Shown: positions 36,801 to 45,345, numbered from the stretch's first letter. The stretch: DNA of 64,000 nucleotides from Paenibacillus sp. PAMC 26794 (GCF_000316035.1 NZ_ANHX01000011.1:1-64000), one strand, 5' to 3'. Notes: generated by a model from the letters alone, not told the origin. A program made the numbers and translations.

Positions 36801-38223
36801 GAATGTATTTAGTAAGGCACTTTCTGAAGCGAAGGCATTCATTCTGGATGTTGAATCTTCAATGCAAGATGTGAGCAATGCGGATCGTGCGTTACAAGAT
36901 GCTGTGAGTAAGCTTGTACGTCAAGATGTAACACCTGGCCCTGGCCAGCCATCACAACCAAGTGTACCATCACAACCTTCCAACCCGGGAACAGCTCCAA
37001 CGCCAGGGAATCCGGATGTAACCCCACCCGTTGGAGCGGGTACTGCACCGGTGAAGGGTTCAATAACGGTAAAAGGAACAGCAACCGGGGATGACAAGTA
37101 TTCTATTCGTCCGGATGCATCCCTATTAACTCAGGCACTGCAATCCATGGATACAGGAAATCGTACGTTGAAGCTGATTGCAGATGTGCCTGATACAGCC
37201 AAGAAAGTCACATTCCAATTGGCTGCAAGTCAACTGGCGGCATGGATTCGTTCCGAGGAAGTGAAATCCCTGGATGTAGTTGTTGGACAGACTACCGTTC
37301 GTGTTCCTCTAAAAACACTCCCGCTAACTATTGCGGAGACTGCGGGAACGTTCGACATCGTAGTGGCAAAAGGATCGACAGATACACTGTCCACATCGCA
37401 AAAAGCAGCGATCGGTAATCATGCGATTGTTGATGTGAATTTGTTAATGAACAATAAGCCATTGCAATGGACAAACAGAGCGGTTGAAGTTGCTCTATCC
37501 AATGTGGAGCAACCTAAAAAGAATGATGTAGTTATGGTTGTACATTCCATATCCACAAGTGGAGAAATGAAACCTGTTACGTATTCCAAGTACGATGACA
37601 AGACCAAAACGATGACGTTCAAACCTCTGGAATCTGGCAGTTATGTCATTGCAGAAGTTGAAGTGCCATTACATGATCTGCAAAATCACAATTGGGCAAT
37701 CCAAGAGGTACAGAACCTCTACGGTAAAGGGATTATTTCGGGGATGAGCGCAACTCGTTTTGCCCCGCAAGGTGAACTGACCAGAGCACAATTTTTGCAA
37801 ATGATTATTAAAGGTATTGGTGATGCACGCCAGCCGGATCCATCTATTTCAACACCAACGGATGTGAAGGAAGGGCAGTGGTATGCCGATTCAGTACGAC
37901 TCGGAATTGAAATGAACATTATTCAAGGCCGGGCGGATGGAAGCTTTGGAGCCAATGAACGTATTTCACGAGAAGATATGGCCGTTATACTGAACAGAGC
38001 ACTGAAGGTTGTGCAACGTGAGGATGCGACCCATTCTGTACAAGAAAATATGGTGTTTGTAGACAACGCCGAGATCTCGGCATACGCCAAAGAAGCTGTA
38101 GCCTCGATGCAACAACTTGGACTGCTAAATGGCATGCCTGATGGCACGTTTGCTCCGAAAGAAACAGCGAACCGTGCACAGGGAGCTGTTGCAGTCGCCA
38201 GACTGATGGAACAACTGTATTAG
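33847..38223 (+). CDS. Giant S-layer-anchored GH53 endo-beta-1,4-galactanase
   Basis: 1458 residues from GTG 33847 (GGGGGAGA 6 bp upstream). Order: signal peptide; F5/8-type carbohydrate-binding domain (bases about 33940-34360); bacterial Ig-like domain (34375-34610); GH53 catalytic domain (34610-35690) with acid/base Glu392 in GNEIN and nucleophile Glu501 in IAETSYP; three FIVAR-type helical repeats (35700-36320); a second F5/8 domain (36330-36720); a fourth FIVAR repeat; a Pro/Ser/Gly linker; a beta-rich region; and three SLH repeats (37675-38220). GH53 enzymes cut galactan side chains of pectin. The SLH repeats would tether it to secondary wall polymer on the cell surface. It is monocistronic, with its own terminator. 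Confidence 0.95.
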   Translation: MNKRYISGCLVLLMLFCDLGLMVRPAAAEDAKVNVALNKVVTVSTEYLEWGSNKDHLVDGKSDTHWTATAGVTSEQPQWVMIDLGEDYNLSGAEITWRENTVVKYMVETSADQQEWTKVVDQSENADPKQIADLTFQQNDVRYIRLNISFYKGEGVWPEILEFKVWGEAEGTEPANIKGYDEIEVRTVTRSAPILPNEVKAQFQNEKSGMVPVTWDHIDPMQYASAGEFTVTGVVYGAPPEPQLKAKVIVEGYRADYVRGVDISTLTAIEDKGGKYLDSNGTERDLLDILKDRGVNYVRLRLWNDPQKSGGYNDKDDVIRLAKRVKKKGMKILLDFHYSDEWAHPGQQLRPKAWEGLSPEELKQAVYNYTYEVVGDMKAEGAMPDMVQIGNEINSGVLNGLSSDVDFKQNVALLKSGIDAVRAVEGEITDNADKVQIMIHLAEGGKADTFKWYFKELSDGGLEYDIIGLSYYPFWHGTFADVQKTMNEVSVEFGKDVIIAETSYPFSYKNGDAHGNIIGSDEALHVGGADFPATVQGQYDAIAGIMDMIANVPGNHGAGFFYWEPAWIPAGVGWIASEGNAWENQAMFDYDEFPANGGHSYEGRALWSLDVYKRGLGLLPADRQQLDAALTRAKSLVQTDFTRESWVTLAPAISAANDVYQQAYTPGGVTQADTDAATTALEHVMQQMQVIAPQLDELRAKIAEARTYQQADWSAATWAVLTKALEGADQVLNDPRATQTDANTAVKRLHDAIQGLSNVDKTQLHQYIQQMQQQTKSSYTRRSWSVLEQSLQAAIQVRDNNAVVQSEVNSALSTLKQAFTNLVSLEALTTGKTATASSSAGTGGNQANSPEGAIDNNPNTSWGTDQNKDSWWQVDLGQVANLRKIEMSMWSGGIKYTIEVSNDNKNFVKVVDTTSDVVVSTAPSHVLPEGTEGRYIRVTIKTGPTWVGFMEFEAYGTFPADKSALQATVDTAEKLKQAEYTTSSWNVFSKALSEAKAFILDVESSMQDVSNADRALQDAVSKLVRQDVTPGPGQPSQPSVPSQPSNPGTAPTPGNPDVTPPVGAGTAPVKGSITVKGTATGDDKYSIRPDASLLTQALQSMDTGNRTLKLIADVPDTAKKVTFQLAASQLAAWIRSEEVKSLDVVVGQTTVRVPLKTLPLTIAETAGTFDIVVAKGSTDTLSTSQKAAIGNHAIVDVNLLMNNKPLQWTNRAVEVALSNVEQPKKNDVVMVVHSISTSGEMKPVTYSKYDDKTKTMTFKPLESGSYVIAEVEVPLHDLQNHNWAIQEVQNLYGKGIISGMSATRFAPQGELTRAQFLQMIIKGIGDARQPDPSISTPTDVKEGQWYADSVRLGIEMNIIQGRADGSFGANERISREDMAVILNRALKVVQREDATHSVQENMVFVDNAEISAYAKEAVASMQQLGLLNGMPDGTFAPKETANRAQGAVAVARLMEQLY

Positions 38224-38240
38224 AAAATAACAAAGCAGGT

Positions 38241-38279
38241 AAAGAGATCGGATCATATGATTCGGTCTCTTTATTTTTT
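38241..38279 (+). terminator. Terminator after the galactanase gene
   Basis: AAAGAGA pairs with TCTCTTT around an inner GGATCATATGATTC hairpin, then a T-rich tail. Confidence 0.85.
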
Positions 38280-38349
38280 GCGGAAAAAATGAGGTTCAGA
38301 CTTCATCCCTTTCTCTAAATAGGCATATAAACAATTTGTTAATGTCGTA

Positions 38350-38378
38350 TTGACAATATCGAATTCATTTGTTATCAT
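38350..38378 (+). promoter_or_regulatory. Promoter of the SPFH operon
   Basis: TTGACA (38350-38355), 17 bp, TATCAT (38373-38378), close to sigma-A consensus. An imperfect inverted repeat (AATATCGAA near 38356 and TTTCGATAATAT near 38379) spans the -10 box and could bind a regulator. Confidence 0.75.
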
Positions 38379-38424
38379 TTCGATAATATCAAAACGACAA
38401 TATTAAAGAAATGGGGAATGAGCT

Positions 38425-39468
38425 ATGTTTGGATTCCGATTTGCGAAATTTCAACCCAGTGAGTATGTCATGAAAGTGAAAAATGGTGAGGTACAGCGTC
38501 AAGGTGTAGGATTGTCCTTCTATTATTATGAGCCGACCACATCGGTAGTGGTTCTACCCGTATCCTCAGTGGATGTACCGTTCATGTTCGAAGAGATTAC
38601 GGCGGATTATCAGACGGTTACTGTGCAGGGGCAATTAAGTTATCGCATTGTGGATTATTTGAAAATAACCCAGAGCCTGAATTACACGTACAATTTGCGC
38701 AAAAATCGGTATATCTCCGACGACCCCGGCAAGCTGGATCAACGGGTGATCACCACAGCGAAAGTACTAACCAAGAAACATCTGGAGCAAATGCCGCTGA
38801 AAGAAGCTATTCAATCCAGTGAACGGCTGGCAAGCAGCATGAAACGCGAGGTTGTGCAAAGTGAAGAGTTGGAGAAATTGGGCGTTGAGTTGATGAGTCT
38901 ATCGATTCTGGCCATTCTGCCTAATAAAGAGACGATGCGTGCATTGGAAGCACAGGCGCGGGAAGAGATTTTGCGTCAGGCAGATGAAGCGCTCTATGTA
39001 CGTCGGAATGCATCGATTGAACAGGAAAGACGAGTGAAAGAGAACGAACTGAACACCGAAATTGCCGTAGAGACAAAGAAACAGCAGATTCGTGAGACCC
39101 AATTGCAGACAGAACGCTCGGTGAAACAGAAACAAAACGAGATGGAGCAGGAGCAGCTTCAGTTTAATACAGCGATGGAGGAACGTAAGCAGCAACTGAT
39201 TGAGTTAACTATTGCCAATCACAATGCTGAAGCGGATGCCAAAGCGTATGAGATTGCTGCCGTGATGAACTCATTGCAAAATGTACAGCCGAATGTACTG
39301 CAAGCAATGGCAAACATGGGCATGAATTCCGATAAGCTGATCGCACTCGCGTTCCAGGAACTGGCTGAAAACGCGGGCAAGATCGGACAGCTTAATATCT
39401 CGCCAGATCTGTTGCAGGGATTGATGTCTCCTGTGCAGGGCAGAGATCAGGGAGGTCGAGCGAGATGA
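38425..39468 (+). CDS. SPFH (band 7) domain protein
   Basis: 347 residues. N-terminal SPFH domain (about residues 1-190) without an obvious membrane helix or signal peptide, then a long Glu/Gln/Lys/Arg coiled coil (about residues 175-275) and a C-terminal segment of about 70 residues with a short Gly-rich tail. SPFH proteins form membrane-linked rings or scaffolds. The absence of a hydrophobic N-terminus distinguishes it from flotillin and HflK/C. GGGGAATGAG precedes the ATG. It overlaps the next gene by 4 bp, which points to a shared function. Confidence 0.88.
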   Translation: MFGFRFAKFQPSEYVMKVKNGEVQRQGVGLSFYYYEPTTSVVVLPVSSVDVPFMFEEITADYQTVTVQGQLSYRIVDYLKITQSLNYTYNLRKNRYISDDPGKLDQRVITTAKVLTKKHLEQMPLKEAIQSSERLASSMKREVVQSEELEKLGVELMSLSILAILPNKETMRALEAQAREEILRQADEALYVRRNASIEQERRVKENELNTEIAVETKKQQIRETQLQTERSVKQKQNEMEQEQLQFNTAMEERKQQLIELTIANHNAEADAKAYEIAAVMNSLQNVQPNVLQAMANMGMNSDKLIALAFQELAENAGKIGQLNISPDLLQGLMSPVQGRDQGGRAR

Positions 39469-40514
39469 GATTAGGAAGAAGAGAGCAAGCAGAGCAGGCA
39501 GGGAAATCTGTACGTCAGCAGCCTGCGGCGGATGATCGAATGAGCGAACACAAGCTGATTCTGGTGAAGCGCCGGACCCGACTGGAGGAACTGGTGGTTC
39601 GATATAACACGGTGCAGCAAGCTCAGTTCTATATTGAACGTCTGGGCGCAGACTTCAGTGATTATATGGAGGAAGACCGTCGTTATCGGCTATCTGTGCA
39701 ACAGGCACAGCAGCAACTGGGTCAATTGGGACGGGTTCAGACGATTGATCGGGAACATGTGCCCAATTTTATCTTTGGAGAACAGGATATCGTGGTCGTA
39801 GTGGGACAGGATGGGCTTGTAGCCAATACCCTCAAATATGTCACCGAGCAACCGCTCATTGGTGTGAACCCGGACCCGATGCGGTGGGACGGGGTGTTAT
39901 TACCTTTTACCGTGGAGGATCTGAGCTTTATTGTCCCTGATGTCATTCGAAAGCAACGAACCTTGAAAGAAGTCACTCTCGCCAAAGTGGAACTCAATGA
40001 TGGACAGTATCTATATGGTGTGAATGATCTGTTCATCGGACGGAAGACGCATGTATCGGCACGTTATGAAGTGCGTTTGGGTTCATCCGCAGAACAACAA
40101 TCCTCCAGTGGTATCATTGTATCGACAGGCATGGGATCGACAGGCTGGTTCAAAAGTGTGCTGGCCGGAGCCACAGGAATTGTAGGATCAGCGGCATGGC
40201 AGAACATGAATTCTGAAGCTGAGGTTGCTGCAGCATCCGCATCCATTCATGGGAGCAGGCAGGAGCTGAATCATTTTAACTGGGATGCGCCTTATTTATA
40301 TTTTTCAGTACGTGAGCCGTTCCCGAGTCGGACGACTGCGGCCAATCTCGTGTTTGGACAGATCCATTCAAAGCAACCACTGCACATTGTATCCCAGATG
40401 CCAGAGGATGGTGTTATTTTCAGCGATGGGGTCGAGCAGGACTTTCTTGAGTTTAACTCAGGGGTGGAAGCTATCATTGGGTTGGCAGAGAAGAGGGGGC
40501 GTCTCGTGGTCTGA
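39465..40514 (+). CDS. NAD-kinase-like protein coupled to the SPFH gene
   Basis: 349 residues starting in an ATGA overlap. The N-terminal 110 residues are charged and helical. The rest resembles the NAD/diacylglycerol kinase superfamily: VVVVGQDGLVANTLKYV stands at the place of the GGDG(T) loop, IGVNPDP follows, and STGMGSTGWFKS matches the STPTGSTAY strand of NAD kinases. The second Gly of GGDG is Gln. It may phosphorylate NAD(H) or another substrate, or be a non-catalytic sensor. It is much longer at the N-terminus than housekeeping NAD kinase. Confidence 0.8.
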   Translation: MRLGRREQAEQAGKSVRQQPAADDRMSEHKLILVKRRTRLEELVVRYNTVQQAQFYIERLGADFSDYMEEDRRYRLSVQQAQQQLGQLGRVQTIDREHVPNFIFGEQDIVVVVGQDGLVANTLKYVTEQPLIGVNPDPMRWDGVLLPFTVEDLSFIVPDVIRKQRTLKEVTLAKVELNDGQYLYGVNDLFIGRKTHVSARYEVRLGSSAEQQSSSGIIVSTGMGSTGWFKSVLAGATGIVGSAAWQNMNSEAEVAAASASIHGSRQELNHFNWDAPYLYFSVREPFPSRTTAANLVFGQIHSKQPLHIVSQMPEDGVIFSDGVEQDFLEFNSGVEAIIGLAEKRGRLVV

Positions 40515-40597
40515 CCCTTTATTTTCAAGCCGTTTCCGACTAGAATGGGTAACTAGATGTGATACACTGACGTCAGGAAACGGAAAGAGGGTTAACG

Positions 40598-41311
40598 ATG
40601 CAGTCGATATTGTTGGTTGAAGATGATGCCAAGCTAGCAGGATTGCTGGCGGCTTATCTGACCCGAAATGGATTCCAGGTACAGGTCACAGATGATTTTC
40701 GTCATGTACTGGATGAATTTGTGGAAGTGAAGCCGGACCTTGTGCTGATGGATGTGAATTTGCCTCAATATGATGGATACTACTGGTGCAGGCAGATACG
40801 CACACATTCCATATGTCCCATTTTATTCATATCGGCTCGTGATAGTGGTATGGATCAGATTATGGCGTTGGAACATGGAGCGGATGATTATATTACGAAA
40901 CCTTTTCAATATGAAGTCGTTCTTGCCAAAGTCCGCAGTCAGCTGCGCAGAGCCTATGGTTCTTACGCTGCTGTTCAACAGGAAGTAACAGTGACGAATG
41001 GTCCCATGATCCTTTATCCTGAGCGATTTGTATTGGAATATGATGAGCGTTCTACCGAGCTAACACAGAAGGAAGCGATACTGGTGGAAGCGCTGATGGC
41101 GAAGGCAGGGCGAGTTGTCAGCCGAGAAAAATTGTTAGAACAGATGTGGGAAGATCAGCATTTTATTGATGATAATACGTTGAATGTCTATATTACACGT
41201 GTTCGCCGGAAGTTGAAGGAGCTGGGTGCAGAAGAGATTTTGGAGACGGTTCGCGGAGCGGGTTATCGTGTGTTGGATCTGGATTCGTCCTCACAGGGGA
41301 AAGGGAAATGA
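40598..41311 (+). CDS. BceR-type OmpR-family response regulator
   Basis: 237 residues. Receiver with VEDDAKLAG, phospho-acceptor LMDVNLPQYDGYYWCRQIR and TKPF; C-terminal winged helix with LTQKEAILVEALMAKAGRVVSREKLLEQMW and DDNTLNVYITRVRRKL. The phrase YDGYYWCRQIR is typical of BceR-like regulators. It overlaps the kinase gene by 4 bp and is followed by the transporter it probably controls. A palindrome CTGACGTCAG (40567-40576) lies just before its ribosome site. Confidence 0.92.
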   Translation: MQSILLVEDDAKLAGLLAAYLTRNGFQVQVTDDFRHVLDEFVEVKPDLVLMDVNLPQYDGYYWCRQIRTHSICPILFISARDSGMDQIMALEHGADDYITKPFQYEVVLAKVRSQLRRAYGSYAAVQQEVTVTNGPMILYPERFVLEYDERSTELTQKEAILVEALMAKAGRVVSREKLLEQMWEDQHFIDDNTLNVYITRVRRKLKELGAEEILETVRGAGYRVLDLDSSSQGKGK

Positions 41312-42306
41312 GACTTTTCTTGAAAGACCACCAGATGTTAGTTGGATTTTATGTGTTACAGATGCTGCTGGTTCCGTGTGTCTACTGGCTCTCTGGTGAG
41401 GGCCGTCCGATGAAGATTGTCCTCTATGGCATGCTGATCAGTACTGTTGTGCTGTTGGTCTATCTGGTCATACGTTACCTCCAGCTACGAGCGTATTATC
41501 GTCTACTTCAACAACCACGTAAACTGGTAAACGAGCCTTTCCAAACGCTTGGAAATTCGGTCGTGGCGGAAGCCATCCAGGAATTGTTACATGAACTGGA
41601 GCGTAATCGGCAGAATGAGATGGGTCAATTACGTACTAGCAAGGAACAGCACGTGGTATTCATGAATCGCTGGGTTCATCAGATGAAGACCCCGTTGTCC
41701 ATTATCCAATTGACATTGGAAGATGTGGACGATGAGACGGCTGGCAGTATTCAGGATGAGCTGGATAAAATGCGCAAAGGACTTGAGATGGTCTTGCATT
41801 CATCAAGGCTTGAACAGTTTGAAGGGGATTTTCGTGTAGAGCTGCTGTCTCTACATGAAGTGCTTCGGAGCAGTATAGCGGAGAACCGACGTTTGTTTAT
41901 ACGCAGAGGCATTACGCCGGATATTCGTATGGAGGGCGACCTTCAGATATATAGTGACTCCAAATGGCTGCGGTTCATGTTCACCCAGATCCTGACCAAT
42001 GCCGTGAACTATTCCGATAGCAAATCAGGCAAAAAAGTGATCATTACAGGCTATAAACAGGAAGAGCGTACAATCCTGGACATTCAGGATGAGGGAATCG
42101 GCATCTCGTCCGAGGATATTCATCGCGTGTTTAATCCCTATTTTACAGGTGAACGGGGCAGACAATACCACGAATCTACAGGAATGGGATTATATCTGGT
42201 TCGTGAGATCAGTGCCCGCCTGGATAACCGTGTGGAGTTGTTTTCGGAGCCAAATGAGGGAACGTTGGTTAGATTCAGCTGGGTTCATACGAAATATCCG
42301 AAGTAA
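41308..42306 (+). CDS. BceS-type intramembrane-sensing histidine kinase
   Basis: 332 residues, short as usual for the group. Two N-terminal membrane helices (about residues 10-28 and 36-58) are joined by only a few residues, so there is no extracellular sensor. The phospho-acceptor is in FMNRWVHQMKTPLSI; HATPase boxes are TNAVNYS, DEGIGIS and GMGLYLVREI. Kinases of this kind sense peptide antibiotics indirectly through their BceAB transporter, which is encoded directly downstream here. Confidence 0.93.
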   Translation: MRLFLKDHQMLVGFYVLQMLLVPCVYWLSGEGRPMKIVLYGMLISTVVLLVYLVIRYLQLRAYYRLLQQPRKLVNEPFQTLGNSVVAEAIQELLHELERNRQNEMGQLRTSKEQHVVFMNRWVHQMKTPLSIIQLTLEDVDDETAGSIQDELDKMRKGLEMVLHSSRLEQFEGDFRVELLSLHEVLRSSIAENRRLFIRRGITPDIRMEGDLQIYSDSKWLRFMFTQILTNAVNYSDSKSGKKVIITGYKQEERTILDIQDEGIGISSEDIHRVFNPYFTGERGRQYHESTGMGLYLVREISARLDNRVELFSEPNEGTLVRFSWVHTKYPK

Positions 42307-42308
42307 AG

Positions 42309-42341
42309 AGCGCTTTGCCCATGGGCGAGGTGCTTTTTTTA
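42309..42341 (+). terminator. Terminator between the two-component genes and the transporter
   Basis: AGCGC and GCCC pair with GGGC and GTGCT, followed by seven T. Transcription of the transporter therefore probably starts from its own promoter. Confidence 0.75.
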
Positions 42342-42378
42342 ATGTACAGAAGTGTGATAGAGAAGGCAGGGGAACAGA

Positions 42379-42410
42379 ACCTTAAACGCGTTGTAAGGGA
42401 AGTTTAAGGT
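42379..42410. promoter_or_regulatory. Perfect inverted repeat upstream of the BceAB-type genes (candidate response-regulator site)
   Basis: ACCTTAAAC, 14 bp, GTTTAAGGT: 9-bp arms with no mismatch, 86 bp before the ATPase start codon. OmpR-type regulators of Bce systems bind inverted repeats upstream of the transporter promoter. The promoter itself is not clear, although the region to 42480 is AT-rich near its end. Confidence 0.7.
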
Positions 42411-42495
42411 AATTCGATAGCACCGTTACGGGAGGTCGGTTAGGATAAGAATAGAAATAACGTATATAGAATGATGGATCAGGAGGGAATTATGT

Positions 42496-43266
42496 ATGGA
42501 AATGTTACAGGTATCGGGACTGAACAAAGTATATCAGGGCAAAGTGCAGACTCAAGCCCTTAGTGATATTCATCTGACAATCAAGCAAGGTGAGTTTGTG
42601 GGCATTATGGGCCCGTCTGGCAGTGGCAAAACCACATTGTTAAACATGGTCTCCACCATTGATGAACCCAGCTCAGGCAAGGTGCTGATTAATGGCATGA
42701 ACCCGTTTGATATGAAAAAGAAAGAACTTGCCATGTTCCGACGTCGGGAACTCGGGTTTGTTTTTCAGGATTTCAATCTGCTGGACACGCTGACGGTTGC
42801 TGAGAATATTGTACTCCCATTGACACTGGACAAGGTCAAACTGAAGGAGATGGAGAGCAGACTCCATCGTATTACAGCCAAGCTTGGTATTGATCACATT
42901 CTGGATAAAAGAGTTTACGAGATCTCGGGCGGACAGCGACAGCGAACCGCCATTGCGAGATCTATGATCAATATGCCTTCAATTGTATTGGCGGATGAAC
43001 CAACCGGTGCCCTGGATTCTACGTCATCCCAGGCGGTCATGGAGTCACTTGAACAGATTAATCAGCAGGAGAAAACGACCATTATGCTGGTTACACATGA
43101 TCCCCTTGCTGCAAGTTATTGCAACCGAATCGTGTTCATCAAGGATGGGAAACTGGCAGCCGAGGTACACCGTGGAGATAATCGACAGACGTTTTTCCAG
43201 CGGATCATTGATACTTTATCCTTCTGGGGAGGGAATTCACATGAGCTTTCCTCAGTTCGCGTTTAA
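42496..43266 (+). CDS. BceA-type ABC transporter ATPase
   Basis: 256 residues. Walker A GPSGSGKTT, Q-loop FVFQDFNLLDTLTVAENI, signature EISGGQRQR, Walker B IVLADEPTGALD and H-loop VTHD; this is the MacB/BceA group. AGGAGGG lies 8 bp before ATG 42496. A C-terminal extension of about 25 residues overlaps the permease gene by 26 bp. It powers the BceB-type permease in sensing and removing cell-wall-active peptides from their lipid targets. Confidence 0.95.
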   Translation: MEMLQVSGLNKVYQGKVQTQALSDIHLTIKQGEFVGIMGPSGSGKTTLLNMVSTIDEPSSGKVLINGMNPFDMKKKELAMFRRRELGFVFQDFNLLDTLTVAENIVLPLTLDKVKLKEMESRLHRITAKLGIDHILDKRVYEISGGQRQRTAIARSMINMPSIVLADEPTGALDSTSSQAVMESLEQINQQEKTTIMLVTHDPLAASYCNRIVFIKDGKLAAEVHRGDNRQTFFQRIIDTLSFWGGNSHELSSVRV

Positions 43267-45202
43267 CAATATTCGCCGAAATGGGCGAGCGTATATTGCT
43301 TTTTTTCTAAGTAGTGTGTTTATGGTCATGATATTCTTCGCTTATGCGGTGTTCATCTATCATCCATATGTGACAGAGTTGCCGATGGGTGACACAACTG
43401 CTACTGGAATGCAGATCGCTTCGATTATCGTGTATGTGTTTGCATTTTTCTTTGTTATGTATTCCATCAGTGCTTTTCTCAAATCAAGGAACAAGGAGTT
43501 TGGCATTCTGACCATACTTGGTGCAGAGCCGGCACAGATTCGGAGATTGGTCATTCTGGAGAATATGTTGATCGGCTGTCTGTCCATTATTGCCGGTATC
43601 GGCGGAGGCATGTTGTTGTCGAAGTTGTTCCTGATGTTAACTACTCGTTTTATCGGGATGGATGATCTGCCCTTTTATTTTCCCATGAAAGCGATTCTGA
43701 TTACGATCGGGGCCTTTCTGTTATTATTTTTCTGCATTTCACTCTTCACATTGGTTTTTATCGGAAACAAACGGACGTTAGAACTTTTGACGGGAACCAA
43801 CAAACCTAAAAAAGAGCCCAAAGCTTCATGGTTCTTCTCACTTCTGGGTTTTGCATTACTTACAGTCGGTTTTGTGGCACTCCGCAGCGATTTGAATGGC
43901 GGAACAATCATGCTTGCAGCAGTAACAGGGATAGCCGGGACGTATTTTTTCTACTCACAACTTTCCGTGCTCATCATTCGTTTATTGAAGCGTAATCGCA
44001 AAACGGTATGGCATGGTACACGTCTGTTGTGGATCTCAGAGATGAGTTACAAAATGAAGGATAATGCCCGCATGCTCTTCATGGTGACCGTGGTGATTGC
44101 GATTGCTTCAATGAGTGCAGTTGTAATTTTGTCACTGGATCAGGAGAACCGGGAGCAGTTTACCAATAACGATTTTGCAATTCAATATAATGTGTACACA
44201 CCTTCGGATCAAATGGATATGAGCACTATTGATTCGAGACTCGAAGCCGCGGGCTTGGATTATCAGCAAATGTATCTGGAGTACTTCTGGTCTGATGCGG
44301 ATCAGAGTGCTGTCTCGGTCATGCCGCTCAGTCATTACAACCGATTCAATACAATCCTAGGAAAAAAGACATTCCAATTGGATTCAGACTCAGCATTGTT
44401 CGTAGATTCACGTAATGAGAAGGATCAGGCTCAGATTGATCGAAACAGGTTTCGCAATTATGCGGAAGGAGACACTTTGACTCTGAATCTGGAGGAAGGT
44501 TCATTGCAAACAAGAGTTACAGCTACGGATGTAGAGCCAAGGTTCGCAACTCTGATCTATTCTACAGGTGTAGTCGTTCTAGCGGATGAGAAGTTTGAAG
44601 AGGTCACACAACAGATTAAAGGAAACAGGTTATCTGGCAAAGTTCTGTATCAGATTCCGGCATGGGGTCATGCTGTACCTGACCGGCACTCCTCGGAAGC
44701 CATGGTTAGCGATCAGCTACTGTCGTCCGCAGATACCATTCGAAGCGATAATGCTTCTTCGGATGAGAATTACTCCGGATTTCTGACCACTCGATATGGA
44801 GATTTTGAGAGATACAGACAGGGCACAGCACTCTTTACCTTTCTAGGCATATTTATCGGATTAATCTTCTCGATCTCTTCTGCAAGCTTTCTGTATTTTA
44901 GACTGCATACTGATCTTGAAGCGGATGGAAAAATGGTGCATTCTCTTTCGAAAATGGGTCTCAGTTTCCAGGAGATGAAACGATCATCCACCGTTCAGAT
45001 TGCTATCCTGTTCTTTTTACCAATCGGGGTAGCTATCATTGAAACTTTGGTCGTAGTTAAGCCATTTCTTACTGAATTCGGTATTACCAATTATACGATG
45101 CCGGTGTTGACTGTATTTGGTGCCTTTGTACTTGCACAGACGTTTTATTTCATCATTATACGTTCGAGATATATCGCTTCTCTGCGCAAAATGATGGTGT
45201 AA
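43241..45202 (+). CDS. BceB-type ABC transporter permease
   Basis: 653 residues from ATG 43241 (GGGGAGGG upstream); the longer open frame beginning at 42983 only overlaps the ATPase gene. About ten membrane helices are seen, with a large extracellular domain of roughly 220 residues between the helix near 44100 and the last group starting near 44820. This is the defining layout of BceB permeases. N-terminal FPQFAFNNIRRNGRAYIAFFLSS and KSRNKEFGILTILGA are typical. The module would give resistance to bacitracin-, nisin- or mersacidin-like peptides; which one cannot be predicted. Confidence 0.95.
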   Translation: MSFPQFAFNNIRRNGRAYIAFFLSSVFMVMIFFAYAVFIYHPYVTELPMGDTTATGMQIASIIVYVFAFFFVMYSISAFLKSRNKEFGILTILGAEPAQIRRLVILENMLIGCLSIIAGIGGGMLLSKLFLMLTTRFIGMDDLPFYFPMKAILITIGAFLLLFFCISLFTLVFIGNKRTLELLTGTNKPKKEPKASWFFSLLGFALLTVGFVALRSDLNGGTIMLAAVTGIAGTYFFYSQLSVLIIRLLKRNRKTVWHGTRLLWISEMSYKMKDNARMLFMVTVVIAIASMSAVVILSLDQENREQFTNNDFAIQYNVYTPSDQMDMSTIDSRLEAAGLDYQQMYLEYFWSDADQSAVSVMPLSHYNRFNTILGKKTFQLDSDSALFVDSRNEKDQAQIDRNRFRNYAEGDTLTLNLEEGSLQTRVTATDVEPRFATLIYSTGVVVLADEKFEEVTQQIKGNRLSGKVLYQIPAWGHAVPDRHSSEAMVSDQLLSSADTIRSDNASSDENYSGFLTTRYGDFERYRQGTALFTFLGIFIGLIFSISSASFLYFRLHTDLEADGKMVHSLSKMGLSFQEMKRSSTVQIAILFFLPIGVAIIETLVVVKPFLTEFGITNYTMPVLTVFGAFVLAQTFYFIIIRSRYIASLRKMMV

Positions 45203-45251
45203 CCATCTTAGAAACAAACGGTCATTAGGACCGACCCATGATTTGTTCATT

Positions 45252-45293
45252 GCCCGCATTTCTTGATTCAGATCAAGGAAACGCGGGCTTTCT
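45252..45293 (+). terminator. Terminator of the Bce-type module, containing an FNR-type box
   Basis: GCCCGC-TTTCTTGAT pairs with ATCAAGGAA-GCGGGC, then CTTTCTT. The tip of the hairpin is TTGAT-TCAG-ATCAA. Confidence 0.7.
45263..45276. promoter_or_regulatory. FNR-type operator upstream of the cupin gene
   Basis: TTGAT-TCAG-ATCAA is an exact match to the FNR consensus TTGAT-N4-ATCAA. TAATAT at 45299-45304 lies where the -10 box of a class II (centre -41.5) promoter would be. The FNR-type recognition helix ETLSR is encoded at 47547-48248. The site coincides with a terminator stem, so chance contribution by the hairpin is possible. Confidence 0.65.
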
Positions 45294-45345
45294 TGCGATA
45301 ATATGAATGTATTCACAGATTATATTATCGAGGAGGACGATTAAC

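Noticed and set aside
42983..43240. N-terminal extension of the BceB-type permease
   Set aside because: This part only reads the ATPase gene in another frame; the GGGGAGGG site and family length place the start at 43241.
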